A stretch of DNA of 64,000 nucleotides from Rahnella bruchi (GTDB lineage: Bacteria > Pseudomonadota > Gammaproteobacteria > Enterobacterales > Enterobacteriaceae), in the NCBI RefSeq assembly GCF_003614975.1, contig NZ_QZWI01000017.1, positions 39,048 through 103,047 of the forward strand. The letters run 5' to 3'. A program made the position numbers and the translations under genes. The notes under the pieces are model-generated. The model ran no database searches and was not told the origin of the DNA. It saw only the letters and a program-made list of their open reading frames with translations. Of the stretch, positions 55,001-63,160 are shown in pieces; positions within the stretch are counted from its first letter, which is position 1, and every line of letters starts with the position of its first letter.

Positions 55001-55669
55001 GCGAGCCAGAATAAAACTCGACGTCAGGTTATTCCCAAAGAAGTAGTCATTTTGTTTATTGGCGACAGAAGCCAGCGCCAGATAGTTATCGTCATACGCG
55101 GTGATTTGAGCCTTCGGGAACGCAATTCTGATAAATTGTTCGGAAGGATATCCTCGCCGGATAGCCACCCGCACTTCGTCCTTATCATCGGACAGCGGGT
55201 TCATCACATCGGCCTGCCGGGTGACTAACGTCGGAAACGCACGAACCAGCGGGAGCGAGACAACGAACGGCGCGGTCAGGTCAACGTTGCCGGAGGGTGA
55301 AGTCAGAATGGTGTCGATATTGCCGTCTTTCAGCGCGGCCAGCGCCTGCGCTTCGTCGTTATAATGTTTAATGACGACACTGACCTGCAAAGAGTTTTCC
55401 AGCAACCGCAGGTAATCCGCGTTCATTCCCCGGTAACGGCCGGTGGAGGAATTCAGGCTCAGCGGCGGGATTTCTGTGCCATAAACGCCAATGTTCAGCG
55501 TACGCTTGGCAGCAAGCCATAATAAATCGTAATGGTTTAACGGAAGTGCCGGGGTAAAAACGTCATAATCGCTAGCCAGCGTCAGCGTGACCGGTTCGGG
55601 CGTTGCCGCCTGTGCCGGATATATCACCGACAACCAGACAAACCACAACGTTATTACCCTGATTATCAT
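52058..55669 (-). CDS. evgS: EvgS/BvgS-type hybrid sensor kinase
   Basis: 1203 residues from the ATG at 55669, 4 nt after the evgA stop. Order: signal peptide (to about 22), two periplasmic solute-binding (Venus flytrap) domains (about 45-270 and 290-520), TM near 535-560, PAS-like linker, HisKA with His722 in MSHEIRTP, HATPase (VSNAVKFTTQGG, GSGLGLVICREMV), receiver domain with Asp1010 (LLITDLNMPNMDG) and a C-terminal Hpt with His1138 (HHLHRINGTMQLLGA). The phosphorelay residues lie one position from those of E. coli EvgS. Known: EvgS phosphorylates EvgA, activating acid-resistance and emrKY genes in E. coli; BvgS plays a similar part for virulence and fimbriae in Bordetella. Ligand unknown here. 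Confidence 0.93.
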   Translation of the reverse strand: MIIRVITLWFVWLSVIYPAQAATPEPVTLTLASDYDVFTPALPLNHYDLLWLAAKRTLNIGVYGTEIPPLSLNSSTGRYRGMNADYLRLLENSLQVSVVIKHYNDEAQALAALKDGNIDTILTSPSGNVDLTAPFVVSLPLVRAFPTLVTRQADVMNPLSDDKDEVRVAIRRGYPSEQFIRIAFPKAQITAYDDNYLALASVANKQNDYFFGNNLTSSFILARDFYQSLQMVKFWREPQTGNHFIVLENQSQLRGILDTFISSLSEQTHKQVAQSWVDTGNVSFLNKAMKFTPREERWIAKHPVLNVLINPYYAPLSMMDDNQEIRGLLGDILNLIQLQTGLTFKPVIANSNSDMVNIMRKGGWDLVPTATYSVEREEDMLFTHPFIATPFVLVTRASSDQPDILMPGDKVAIPAYHPLSEKLKKKYPGVTWVIAENTSTALSKLMLGEVDAVVSTQLASRFIIDHYYPEKMTYTRIPDEPSAQIAFAIPRGSLELQSILNKALDDIPPKEILNVAGKWVKAPDVKIGTWNLYNRPFYLVVGLAALLVISSLLWGVYLLRAISRGKASQAALSYQLILRQTLSNAIPVPVYVITPEGELESYNSAFGEFFTPQLRENMRHSLYDRRSPLADIFPDVQQDIQQGLVPDTVITHQLVLNNGQEDRLILHWLTSCQMPENMPATLICGWQDITESRQLMKALQVEKDKAIDASQAKSRFLADMSHEIRTPVSSIMGFLELLTTRKQSPEEAREAIQLAYSTAQTLIGLIGDVLDMEKIESGNFTLVPEWVDLAALVHATVANFEGLARRKHLRLTVDCRLEEGKTLWLDPQAFKQVLSNLVSNAVKFTTQGGIEVMAHTQALGEERVYLSMSVRDTGAGISEQEQQQLFKPFSQTAVGKRSVGSGLGLVICREMVERMSGQISLASQPDAGTTMTVTLVTRTSDHAPGVLLLAEQEAVLPAALRIVIAEDNPTNRLLLRRQLDMLGYHVDEAEDGLQALNLIQKQDYDLLITDLNMPNMDGITLTQKVRETNQQIIIWGLTANAQTDEKERCLATGMNLCLFKPIDLQQLKAALSGVHMFADTRPLEEFVDMPTLEAHSLGDKKLMCQMLEQSRIENDKDMAAALQALERQDWDVLRHHLHRINGTMQLLGATKLHLLAEKLENVLATGQQGLQIEAAIEEGTAQLKQQIMAFSAAIETYSKSTRH

Positions 55670-55673
55670 GCTT

Positions 55674-56306
55674 TTACCCAATTTTATTGCGCTGCGCAAA
55701 AGAGAACAAATCCATCAGCGATTTACAATTCAGCTTTTCCATCAAGCGGCTTTTATAGGTACTTACTGTTTTATTACTGATAAACATTTCTGAGGCGATT
55801 TTCATATTATCCGCACCACCGAGAATATAGCGCATCACTTTGATTTCCTGACTGGAAAGCGACTGCAACATTTCCTGTTCTGAAGACAGACTGCCCATAA
55901 AAGCATGCAGCGATAACGGGAAATAACTGTAACCATTCAGCGAAGCATTAACGGCGGCAATAATATTGGTCATGCCCTCTTTCTTACTGATAAAAGCATT
56001 CGCCCCGGCATCGGCACTACGCTTGCCATAAAACAGATCGTTCTTGGCAGAAACCACAATAATAATACGGCTAAAGGCTTGTTTCCTGAGTTTCTCCACT
56101 ACTTCGATACCACTCATTACCGGAATATCCACATCCACGATCACCAGATCCGGATAGTGTTCTTCCACCAGCAGCAGCGCCTGCGCGCCATCTCCGGCTT
56201 CTGCGACCACGGTAATGCCTTCGCTTTCCAGCAAATTTTTAATCGCCATACGCGCCAGCGGATGATCGTCCACAATGACAGCGTTTAATTTATTCGTTTT
56301 ACTCAT
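55674..56306 (-). CDS. evgA: EvgA-type response regulator (LuxR output)
   Basis: 210 residues from the ATG at 56306; a longer frame from 56342 is possible, and no strong Shine-Dalgarno decides. Receiver domain with VDDHPLARMAIKNLL, phosphorylated Asp58 in VIVDVDIPVMSG and IIIVVSAKND, then GANAFISKKEGMTNIIAAV. The LuxR helix-turn-helix ends with TVSTYKSRLMEKLNCKSL and FAQRNKIG, nearly the same as the C-terminus of E. coli EvgA. Partner of EvgS. It lies divergent to an EmrK-like gene, the same neighbourhood as in E. coli evgAS-emrKY. Confidence 0.93.
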   Translation of the reverse strand: MSKTNKLNAVIVDDHPLARMAIKNLLESEGITVVAEAGDGAQALLLVEEHYPDLVIVDVDIPVMSGIEVVEKLRKQAFSRIIIVVSAKNDLFYGKRSADAGANAFISKKEGMTNIIAAVNASLNGYSYFPLSLHAFMGSLSSEQEMLQSLSSQEIKVMRYILGGADNMKIASEMFISNKTVSTYKSRLMEKLNCKSLMDLFSFAQRNKIG

Positions 56307-56625
56307 GCTATAGCATTCTTCTTTGCCGGAAACGGAGTTCATATTAAGTCTACAGCCTCCCTAATACCATTGCCATTGGCGTTAAGAAAAATAGTACTGA
56401 TTAATCCCCAAATTTCCTCACGGACTTCACGTGTAGGATATCACCTGCAAAAATTTCCGACGTGTCCGCTGTATTTATCAGACAGCGGAGATTAGTCTTA
56501 TTCGATATTTTAAACACGGATCATATTTACACGCCCCTGCTGACTGACATGACCTCACGGCTTGTTAAGTGCTCGGAACGCGTGAGGATTTCTATTTCCT
56601 ACGGAAAGGCGAATTAAGATTTTTC

Positions 56626-57675
56626 ATGAAACTACGGCACGATGCAAAAACACATCGCATTTCGCTGCCCCTTCAGACAAGAAATAAAACACGATTACTT
56701 ATCAGGATATTTATTTTTATCTCGTGCTTTATTTTCACCACCGGGGGGCATTTTAATTTTTCTGCTATGCCCAGCACCCGCGATGCATATATCACCGGCA
56801 ATGAAATAACGCTTGCCGCACAAATCAGTGGCCGGGTGGCGCAGGTTTTCGCGCCCGTCACCGGCCGGGTGCAAAAAGGGGATTTACTGGTACGTTTGGA
56901 CGACACTGAAGCCCGGCACCTTTATATGCAGGCTGAGAATAAACTGTCAGAATCAGTCAAAAAAACGCAGGTCCGTTATGCCACCGATGAAAAGAATAAT
57001 ACCCGCATCCTGAAAGCCCAGATGGCGTACCAGCAGGCGCTGAGCGGGTATCATCGCCGGATCCAGTCAAAAGGCGCGGTGACAATTTCAAAACAGGATT
57101 TGCAACAGACCCTCAAAGCCGTCAGCAGCAGCCAGAGAGCGCTGGATGAAGCGATTGCTGCCTACCGTAAGGATCAGCAATTACTTGACGCTTCTGATGC
57201 GGCTCAGCAACAGATGGTTTCGCAGGCCACCGAAGAATTTCAGCAAGCCAGTCTGGCACTGATGCGTACCGAAGTGCGCAGTCCGGTGACCGGTTATGTC
57301 GCCCGGCACAATGTGCATGCGGGCGTGGGCGTCAGCGCCGGACAAATGCTGATGACCATCGTGCCCGACGATCAGATGTGGGTGACCGCCAGTTTTAAAG
57401 CGACGCAACTTTCTGACCTGCTTATCGGCAAGAAGGCGTCCATCGTGACTGAGTTTAATGGCAGAAAAGTCGTATTAGACGGCCAGATTGAAGGGATCAA
57501 TCTGGACACAGATACCGCGCTGGCCGCCCTGTCAGCCAAAAACGGCGCGGCGAACTGGATTAATGATGTGCAGCGAATTCCGGTGCGTATCTCAATTAAT
57601 CCCCTGCAACTGAGCCAGTATCCGCTGCATCCGGGGTTATCCTCACAGGTGACATTGCTGGATGGCCATCAGTAA
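56626..57675 (+). CDS. EmrK-like periplasmic adaptor (membrane fusion protein), C-terminally short
   Basis: 349 residues from the ATG at 56626; E. coli EmrK has 387. One TM anchor at about 23-42, then TRDAYITGNEITLAAQISGR (biotinyl-lipoyl half), a long alpha-helical hairpin (about 95-210), SPVTGYVARHNVHAGVGVSAG and the membrane-proximal MWVTASFKATQLSDLLIG. The family tail after GLSSQVTLLDG is missing by about 40 residues. Known: EmrK links the EmrY pump to TolC and is EvgA-activated in E. coli. No EmrY gene follows; the next gene is convergent and overlaps the stop by 7 nt. Either an orphan adaptor using another pump or a decaying gene. Confidence 0.85.
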   Translation: MKLRHDAKTHRISLPLQTRNKTRLLIRIFIFISCFIFTTGGHFNFSAMPSTRDAYITGNEITLAAQISGRVAQVFAPVTGRVQKGDLLVRLDDTEARHLYMQAENKLSESVKKTQVRYATDEKNNTRILKAQMAYQQALSGYHRRIQSKGAVTISKQDLQQTLKAVSSSQRALDEAIAAYRKDQQLLDASDAAQQQMVSQATEEFQQASLALMRTEVRSPVTGYVARHNVHAGVGVSAGQMLMTIVPDDQMWVTASFKATQLSDLLIGKKASIVTEFNGRKVVLDGQIEGINLDTDTALAALSAKNGAANWINDVQRIPVRISINPLQLSQYPLHPGLSSQVTLLDGHQ

Positions 57676-58640
57676 TAGTTAATTTTTACGATCACCGACG
57701 CATCAAACTGCCCGAGCGACAGCTCTCTTCCGGGAATGGCGCTCACTCTTGCCGTAAAGTTTTTGGTCACTTCATTCACATTATTCAGCTGAGCAAAGTC
57801 ATCGTAGCGGTTGAACGTAATAGCCTGTTGCTGCTCGTTAAACAGCATCAGTTTCGCTCCGTTGGCCAGGTCAATCGCCGTGTTATCCCACAGCGGACTG
57901 GCCGTTGAAAATTCCGCCTGTAGCGAGAAGTTATCCAAGCACCCCTGCTTCACCGCCCGGATAGCAAACGGCAGCGAAACGCCCGCAGTTCGCGAAAGTG
58001 TCGTGCGCTGAATTTCGCCAAAATTTAAAATCTGCGATTCCGGATACACTTTCAGATCTGAACCGCAGGCCAGAAAACGCACCCCTTGTAAACCCGACAG
58101 ATTGTATTTGAGGTTTTTCGCCCCCGGCGTGTTGTTGACACTGCTGCTGCCGTCGAGCTGAAATACCGTGAACTGATCCGCACCCAGATAATACCCGGTG
58201 GAAGGCGGAGTGCCGGTTACCTTGATATACAGACGGAAAGTGACGTCCAGCGTCACACTTCCACCCCGCTGAATCGGTGCGCTGTTGGTACTGGCGCGCT
58301 GCTGATCCTGCTCCAGCTCCTGCCCGTTATAACTGACGCCCAGCCTTAACCCTTCACCAATCGACTGTGATTTGGGATTAAAATAGAAATGCACCACGTC
58401 AATGCTACTGCCCAGCACGTTGTCACAATACGCGGTCACGGTGATGTCGTTGGATTCCCAGACTTTGGTTCCCGGTGGCACATTCGCCGGAATAGCGAGT
58501 TGCCCGACCGGGATCGGCAGTTTGTCGACAATTCCGGTGCCCTTCTCCACGCAGTCCAGCGCCAGCGCGCTACGGGAAAATAACAGCATGATAAAAAGGA
58601 CTGTCATTCGTCCGCTTAAAAACCGAATCAGTTCAACCAT
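57669..58640 (-). CDS. fimbrial tip-adhesin candidate, operon 2
   Basis: 323 residues from the ATG at 58640 (GAGG 5 nt upstream), which overlaps the chaperone stop (TGATG). Signal peptide ends near SALALDC. Two-domain architecture: about 23-190 as a candidate lectin half with Cys pair (LDCVEKG, AYCDNVLG), then a pilin half with FLACGSDLKVYPESQILNFG, AVKQGCLDNF and a terminal strand DASVIVKINYY. Fits a FimH-like tip adhesin; receptor unknown. It overlaps the 3' end of the EmrK-like gene on the opposite strand by 7 nt. Confidence 0.82.
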   Translation of the reverse strand: MVELIRFLSGRMTVLFIMLLFSRSALALDCVEKGTGIVDKLPIPVGQLAIPANVPPGTKVWESNDITVTAYCDNVLGSSIDVVHFYFNPKSQSIGEGLRLGVSYNGQELEQDQQRASTNSAPIQRGGSVTLDVTFRLYIKVTGTPPSTGYYLGADQFTVFQLDGSSSVNNTPGAKNLKYNLSGLQGVRFLACGSDLKVYPESQILNFGEIQRTTLSRTAGVSLPFAIRAVKQGCLDNFSLQAEFSTASPLWDNTAIDLANGAKLMLFNEQQQAITFNRYDDFAQLNNVNEVTKNFTARVSAIPGRELSLGQFDASVIVKINYY

Positions 58641-59380
58641 CACAACCTCTTCGCCTGAGGATTTTTTGGCACAAGCTGACAATGCGCGGTCTGGCAGGAA
58701 TATTCGTTCACCTGCAAACCTCCGTAATCATCCATATAACCGAGGCTGTACTGATGACTCACATACCGGCTGCCGGTGAGATTTTCAGAGGTAAACGGTG
58801 CCAGCATTACGCTATCAAAACCCGCAAAATTGCCTTTATTATCTTTACCCAGATAGCCGACGGTGATGTAAAACGGCGTGGGATTGGTCAGTTTTAGTCC
58901 GTCACTGAGACCGAAAACTTCAAGCTGCTCCTGCCAGTTTTCCTTTAGCTGATCCTGTAATGCCTCAGGGCGGTAAAACAGCTTCACACGGCTCTGGATC
59001 GCCACCTGGATGACGTTTGACATGTCACTCTTTGGAGGCACTTCGCGCACGTTAAAGTAAAACAGCGATTCACGGTCTTTCGGCAGAGTGGCGGCTTGCG
59101 GCAATTGCAGGATGCGGATCTGACTTTTCTGTCCGGCTTCGATGCGCTGCATCGGCGGCAAGGCCACCAGCGGCGAAGTGATCTTTTCGCCCTGCGTGTC
59201 TTCCAGCCAGACCTGCGCCAGATAGGGCAGTTGTTTGCTCTGGTTTTCCAGCAACACGCTGACGGATTTATCGCTGCCGTTAAAAATGACGCGCGTCCGG
59301 TCAAGATTGATGGCGGCATAAACCGGATACGCCGCGCCAGCCATCAGCATGAGTGCGCAGTATGAAATGAGTTTGTGCAT
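58640..59380 (-). CDS. periplasmic fimbrial chaperone, operon 2
   Basis: 246 residues. Signal peptide ends near YPVYAAI. Chaperone signatures: INLDRTRVIFNGSDKSVSV (cleft Arg), LPKDRESLFYFNVREVP (FGS loop) and RVKLFYRPEAL (cleft Lys), NPTPFYITVGYLG in domain 2. Single chaperone of this four-gene operon, between the usher and the adhesin. It has a C-terminal extension with Cys pair (NEYSCQTAHCQLV) beyond the usual fold end; role not known. Confidence 0.92.
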   Translation of the reverse strand: MHKLISYCALMLMAGAAYPVYAAINLDRTRVIFNGSDKSVSVLLENQSKQLPYLAQVWLEDTQGEKITSPLVALPPMQRIEAGQKSQIRILQLPQAATLPKDRESLFYFNVREVPPKSDMSNVIQVAIQSRVKLFYRPEALQDQLKENWQEQLEVFGLSDGLKLTNPTPFYITVGYLGKDNKGNFAGFDSVMLAPFTSENLTGSRYVSHQYSLGYMDDYGGLQVNEYSCQTAHCQLVPKNPQAKRL

Positions 59381-59429
59381 CAGGACTTCCTTTCCTCGTA
59401 AAATTTGTATGATCGATTTTCAGTTTTCA

Positions 59430-61931
59430 TTAGCTGCACGGCAGCAAAATTTGTCCGGCGCGGGCGCCGGGGTCTGACGGCACCTGAATCTGACATTGCT
59501 GCCCTTCGCCCCAGTGCACGGTCAGAGATGTTTCGCCGGACACTCCGGCCAGATACGCCAGTCCGCTGTCGCCGACAAGTCCCGCTTCAAAACCTGAGCT
59601 GTTGTCGGTGACGGCCGCACCGAGAGGCGGATGACTGCCGTCTTTCAGGCGGATCACCGCCATCAGACGTTCGCCTTTGATCGCGCGCATTTTGCGAAAA
59701 CCAATCGCCCCTTCGGTCAGCGTTTTACTGACCACCGAGCTGTAAACTTCTATGTCGTCCGGCAAATTATTCACATCCACGCGAACATCAGAGGTCTGGT
59801 AGCTCGACACACCGTTGACCACCGCGATCCCGTAATCGTTGGTGACTGATGCGCCGTCGCTGACCGGGATCCCCTTTACGCCCGTTGATAACATCATGCG
59901 CGGCTCGTTGCCCGCGCTGCTCTGATGCAACGCCGCACCCATCGCCGTGGCGGTCATCGAGCCGTACCAGTTAGCATTCACCGAGCGGTAATCGTTATTT
60001 TTCGCGCTGCCGTTAGCCCCGAACTGGCCGTATGGCGACATGTGTTGGTAGTTCGCGCGGAATACACCCTGGCCTTTTTGCAGATCCGGACTGCTACCCC
60101 CCACGCCCACGCGCCAGCTGTTATTTGGATCCTGACTGTTGTAATAGGACGCCGTTTGCGAGAAACCGTTTTGCGAGTCCTGCTGCGCGTCGTAACTGAT
60201 TTGCTGCCTGGAAGACAGCGGCAGACTCAGCGACAGAAACATCTGGTTTTCATCGGTACTGCGGTAATTCAGTTTGCTGGCGGAGAACGTCGCGGAAATG
60301 CCGGTAAAGCGGCCGATGTCGAAAATCTTGCTCACCGACGCGCTGTAGTTGTTACTGGCACTCTCGTTCCAGTAGATTTTGTGCGTCGCCGACAGATACA
60401 AGGTGATGGCCGGCCACGGCAGATACTGGTTAGCGGTAACGGTGTAGGTTTGTTTATCGTCGCGCGAATAACCGTCGCCGTTCATCTTGTCGAGATACTG
60501 GCTGAACGACATGAAGGTTTTTTCCGAGAAACGGTATCCGGCAAAGGTTATCTGGCTACCGGTGGAGTCGAAACGCTTGGAATAGTTGGCGCGGTAACTC
60601 AGGCCGGTTTGCTCACCCACCACCGGTACGGCCGCCGAAGATCGTGTGACATCAAAAGACACCGCGCCGAGCTTTTGCAGGTTTTGTCCGACACCGACCG
60701 CCTGCGCCTGATAGTTGCCGGTGGTAGCGATCAGGCCGCCATATACCGAGAAATCATTCAGCGCGCCCCACGACATTTCGCCACTGTAAAAACCGGGCTG
60801 CAAAACGTGATGACTGCTGCCAGTGGTCGGTTTACCCATCGCCGTTTTGAAGCGCACCTGGCCTTTGCGGGTCAGAAACGGAATAGTCGCGGTGGTCACC
60901 TGATAGGTCGTGACGCTGCCGTTTTCTTCCTCAATTTTCACGTCCAGCGCGCCCTGAACCGCTTCGGTCAAATCCTGAACCACGAACGGCCCCGGCGACA
61001 CATTGGTCTGATAAATCACACGACCGTTCTGGCTGATGCTCACTTTCGCGTTGGTTTTGGCGATGCCGGTGACCTGTGGCGCATAACCGCGTAACGAAGG
61101 CGGTAACATGCGCTGGTCACTGTTCAGTGAAGCGCCAAGAAAGCGGAAAGAATCGAAAATGTCAGAACTCAGATAAGTTTGTCCGCCCGTCAGTCGTGCC
61201 CCCATCGACGGTAAAGCGCGATACAAATAGCTCTGCGTCCAGGTGAATTGATCGCTGGCCGGTGTGCCGGAGGTACGCGACGATGAATACTGATAATCCG
61301 CACGGGCGCGCCACGCCCCGAGGTTAAAACCGGTGGTGCCGTAGCTGCTGAAACTGGTGGTGCTGTCGCCAGAATGCGGCATGTATTTGCTGCCGAGCAG
61401 GTTGTAATCGAGCAACACGCCGTTCACGCCGTTATCCCACTGTGAAGGCGGCACCCAGTTCTGGTCGTGAAAAACCAGCCACGCCTGCGGAATGCTAATG
61501 TTCAGCGTTTGTTTTTCCTGGTCATAGCGGGCGGTGACTTCTGGTTGCCGGTCTAAAGAGGTACATTCGCCGTGATGCCAGAGCGTCAGCTTTTGGCGGG
61601 CATCCTTCGTCAGATCGAATTTATCCACCAGCGCGGGCGGCAGACAAAGGCGGCTGTTTTTATTATCTTGTGAGGCATAATACTTAATCAGGCTTTGATC
61701 GCCGAGCGTGCGACCATTGAGTACCACATCCAGCAGGTATTCGCCGGGTGCGATATAATCAGCCACCTGAAAACGCGATAAATCGACATTATTACGGTCG
61801 GCGGAATCAATAAAGTTAACGTTAAATTCCACTGCGAAAATTCTGACTGAAATACAACATCCTGATAAAAATAAAACAATGCCGGTAACTGCCCGTTTCC
61901 CTGTGAAAATCCATTCCATCGCAACTGCCAT
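59430..61931 (-). CDS. outer-membrane fimbrial usher, operon 2
   Basis: 833 residues, standard for ushers. Signal peptide ends near RIFAVE. N-terminal domain with FNVNFIDSADRNNVDLSRF, DYIAPGEYLLDVVLNG and CLPPALVDKFDL; barrel with ARLTGGQTYLSSDIFDSF, PPSLRGYAPQVTGIAKTNA and VYQTNVSPGPFVVQDL-like block; C-terminal FRKMRAIKGERLMAVIRL, HPPLGAAVTDNSSGFEAG and CQIQVPSD. Only distantly similar to the usher of operon 1, so the two operons are separate lineages. Start at first ATG; a second in-frame ATG lies four codons on and no strong ribosome site distinguishes them. Confidence 0.93.
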   Translation of the reverse strand: MAVAMEWIFTGKRAVTGIVLFLSGCCISVRIFAVEFNVNFIDSADRNNVDLSRFQVADYIAPGEYLLDVVLNGRTLGDQSLIKYYASQDNKNSRLCLPPALVDKFDLTKDARQKLTLWHHGECTSLDRQPEVTARYDQEKQTLNISIPQAWLVFHDQNWVPPSQWDNGVNGVLLDYNLLGSKYMPHSGDSTTSFSSYGTTGFNLGAWRARADYQYSSSRTSGTPASDQFTWTQSYLYRALPSMGARLTGGQTYLSSDIFDSFRFLGASLNSDQRMLPPSLRGYAPQVTGIAKTNAKVSISQNGRVIYQTNVSPGPFVVQDLTEAVQGALDVKIEEENGSVTTYQVTTATIPFLTRKGQVRFKTAMGKPTTGSSHHVLQPGFYSGEMSWGALNDFSVYGGLIATTGNYQAQAVGVGQNLQKLGAVSFDVTRSSAAVPVVGEQTGLSYRANYSKRFDSTGSQITFAGYRFSEKTFMSFSQYLDKMNGDGYSRDDKQTYTVTANQYLPWPAITLYLSATHKIYWNESASNNYSASVSKIFDIGRFTGISATFSASKLNYRSTDENQMFLSLSLPLSSRQQISYDAQQDSQNGFSQTASYYNSQDPNNSWRVGVGGSSPDLQKGQGVFRANYQHMSPYGQFGANGSAKNNDYRSVNANWYGSMTATAMGAALHQSSAGNEPRMMLSTGVKGIPVSDGASVTNDYGIAVVNGVSSYQTSDVRVDVNNLPDDIEVYSSVVSKTLTEGAIGFRKMRAIKGERLMAVIRLKDGSHPPLGAAVTDNSSGFEAGLVGDSGLAYLAGVSGETSLTVHWGEGQQCQIQVPSDPGARAGQILLPCS

Positions 61932-61985
61932 AATAAAATCACTTGTTTATGGTAATAAATCGAAAACCCCGGTACTGGCAAAGAT

Positions 61986-62008
61986 AAAAAGGGGGAAATA
62001 CTCCCCCC
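61986..62008 (-). terminator. stem-loop after the major pilin gene, operon 2 (attenuator)
   Basis: GGGGGA (61991-61996) pairs with TCCCCC (62002-62007); on the minus strand TTTTT follows. It lies 18 nt after the pilin stop and before the usher gene. Position and form parallel the stem-loop of operon 1. Confidence 0.7.
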
Positions 62009-62025
62009 CAAGTGATAGCGGACGT

Positions 62026-62607
62026 TTATTTATAATTCAGGGCGTAAGTTGCCTGAGAAACAAGAGTACCGGTGGCAACAGGCTGAGTATTGGCTTCCAC
62101 ACGCGCAGCAAAGACCAGATTATTATTACCCGTCACCAGATCAATATCTTTAGAGGTATCACCGACTTTCAGCAAATCGCCGTTAGCGTCAATCAGGCGG
62201 ATGCCCGCACCCTTGGCACTGCCGGTATTCGCCAGCAGTTCAGTTGCACTGCTGTCAGGTGTGCCGGTAAATGACACCGCGACTTTAGAAACTGCAGGAT
62301 AAGCCACAGTACCCACGGTTTGGGCCGCCAGGTCGCAGTCTTGCAGGTGAATCGTGTAGTTCACGTTTTGCGAATATTTGCTGCCGCTTTCCAGCACTTT
62401 ATTCGCTACCTGTCCCATATTCACATTAATGTCTTCATCCCCTGCCGCGACAGAGCAAGGTGCATTAATCACGGTTCCGGTGAAATGAATACGTCCGGAA
62501 CCATTATCGGCACCCGCCGGTGGCGTCGGATCATCAGCTGCGAAAGCAGAAGCTGAAATAAGGGCAGATAAAGCAATAACCAGCGTTTTATTTTTAGTGT
62601 TAAACAT
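62026..62607 (-). CDS. major fimbrial pilin, operon 2
   Basis: 193 residues from the ATG at 62607 (AAGGA 7 nt upstream); in-frame codons up to 62694 lack a site. Signal peptide ends near SAFAAD. Pilin pattern: GSGRIHFTGTVINAPCSV and HLQDCDLAAQ (disulphide), terminal VSQATYALNYK with penultimate Tyr. The order pilin-usher-chaperone-adhesin is that of simple type-1-like operons. A linker rich in Pro (DDPTPPAGADNG) precedes the donor strand. Confidence 0.9.
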   Translation of the reverse strand: MFNTKNKTLVIALSALISASAFAADDPTPPAGADNGSGRIHFTGTVINAPCSVAAGDEDINVNMGQVANKVLESGSKYSQNVNYTIHLQDCDLAAQTVGTVAYPAVSKVAVSFTGTPDSSATELLANTGSAKGAGIRLIDANGDLLKVGDTSKDIDLVTGNNNLVFAARVEANTQPVATGTLVSQATYALNYK

Positions 62608-63160
62608 TGTAAGTCCTTGAGATATTGATGGCGTCGTTATTAAGCGATATTTTCGCCCTGACTCTGAGAGCAACCCTTGCTCCCGCCAGATCAATATACT
62701 AACAACTACTCAGGCTGCGCTATATTAAGTTGAATAACTCATTTGTTAAGATTTTTGCTCTATAGCAAGCCGTTAAACATGAAAAAAATCATGAAAATTC
62801 ACATAAAAATGAAAGCAATCAGCACAAGATAATCTGAGCATGATAAGAATGCAGCTTTTGGTAAGACAAAATATTGGGGAAATTAATAACAATTGGGTGC
62901 CTATTCCGATTTTTTAGGAATTTTCTTCGCGCATATATTCTCCGCCAGTATTCTCAACTCGCATTAGGGCCTCTTCCCACAGTTTATTTACCGATTTAGT
63001 CAGGATGTAAGCGGCGGGATAAATAAAGAATTAATCCCTTTTTTTATTATTCCAAAAAACAGCATGACTATTCCACTCCGTGCAAAAGCTAATCCAATAA
63101 ACGCAGTCGTTCGCCCTGCGCAAAGCTGATAACTTGATGAAAAAACCTAAGGAAAACATC
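62608..63160. other. 553-bp AT-rich spacer between fimbrial operon 2 and SDR gene
   Basis: No protein gene or strong hairpin. It must hold the operon-2 promoter (minus) and the SDR promoter (plus). AT-rich stretches with repeated ATGAAAA-like words around 62770-62815 suggest binding of global regulators such as H-NS; no invertible-promoter repeats of the fimS type were recognised. Confidence 0.4.

Noticed and set aside
59925..61094. 389-codon plus-strand open frame
   Set aside because: It lies entirely antisense to the usher of operon 2, has Arg/His-rich composition and no family motifs; the usher frame explains the conservation.
62608..63160. Phase-variable invertible promoter like fimS
   Set aside because: No pair of inverted repeats of the expected size and no FimB/FimE-type recombinase gene in the window.
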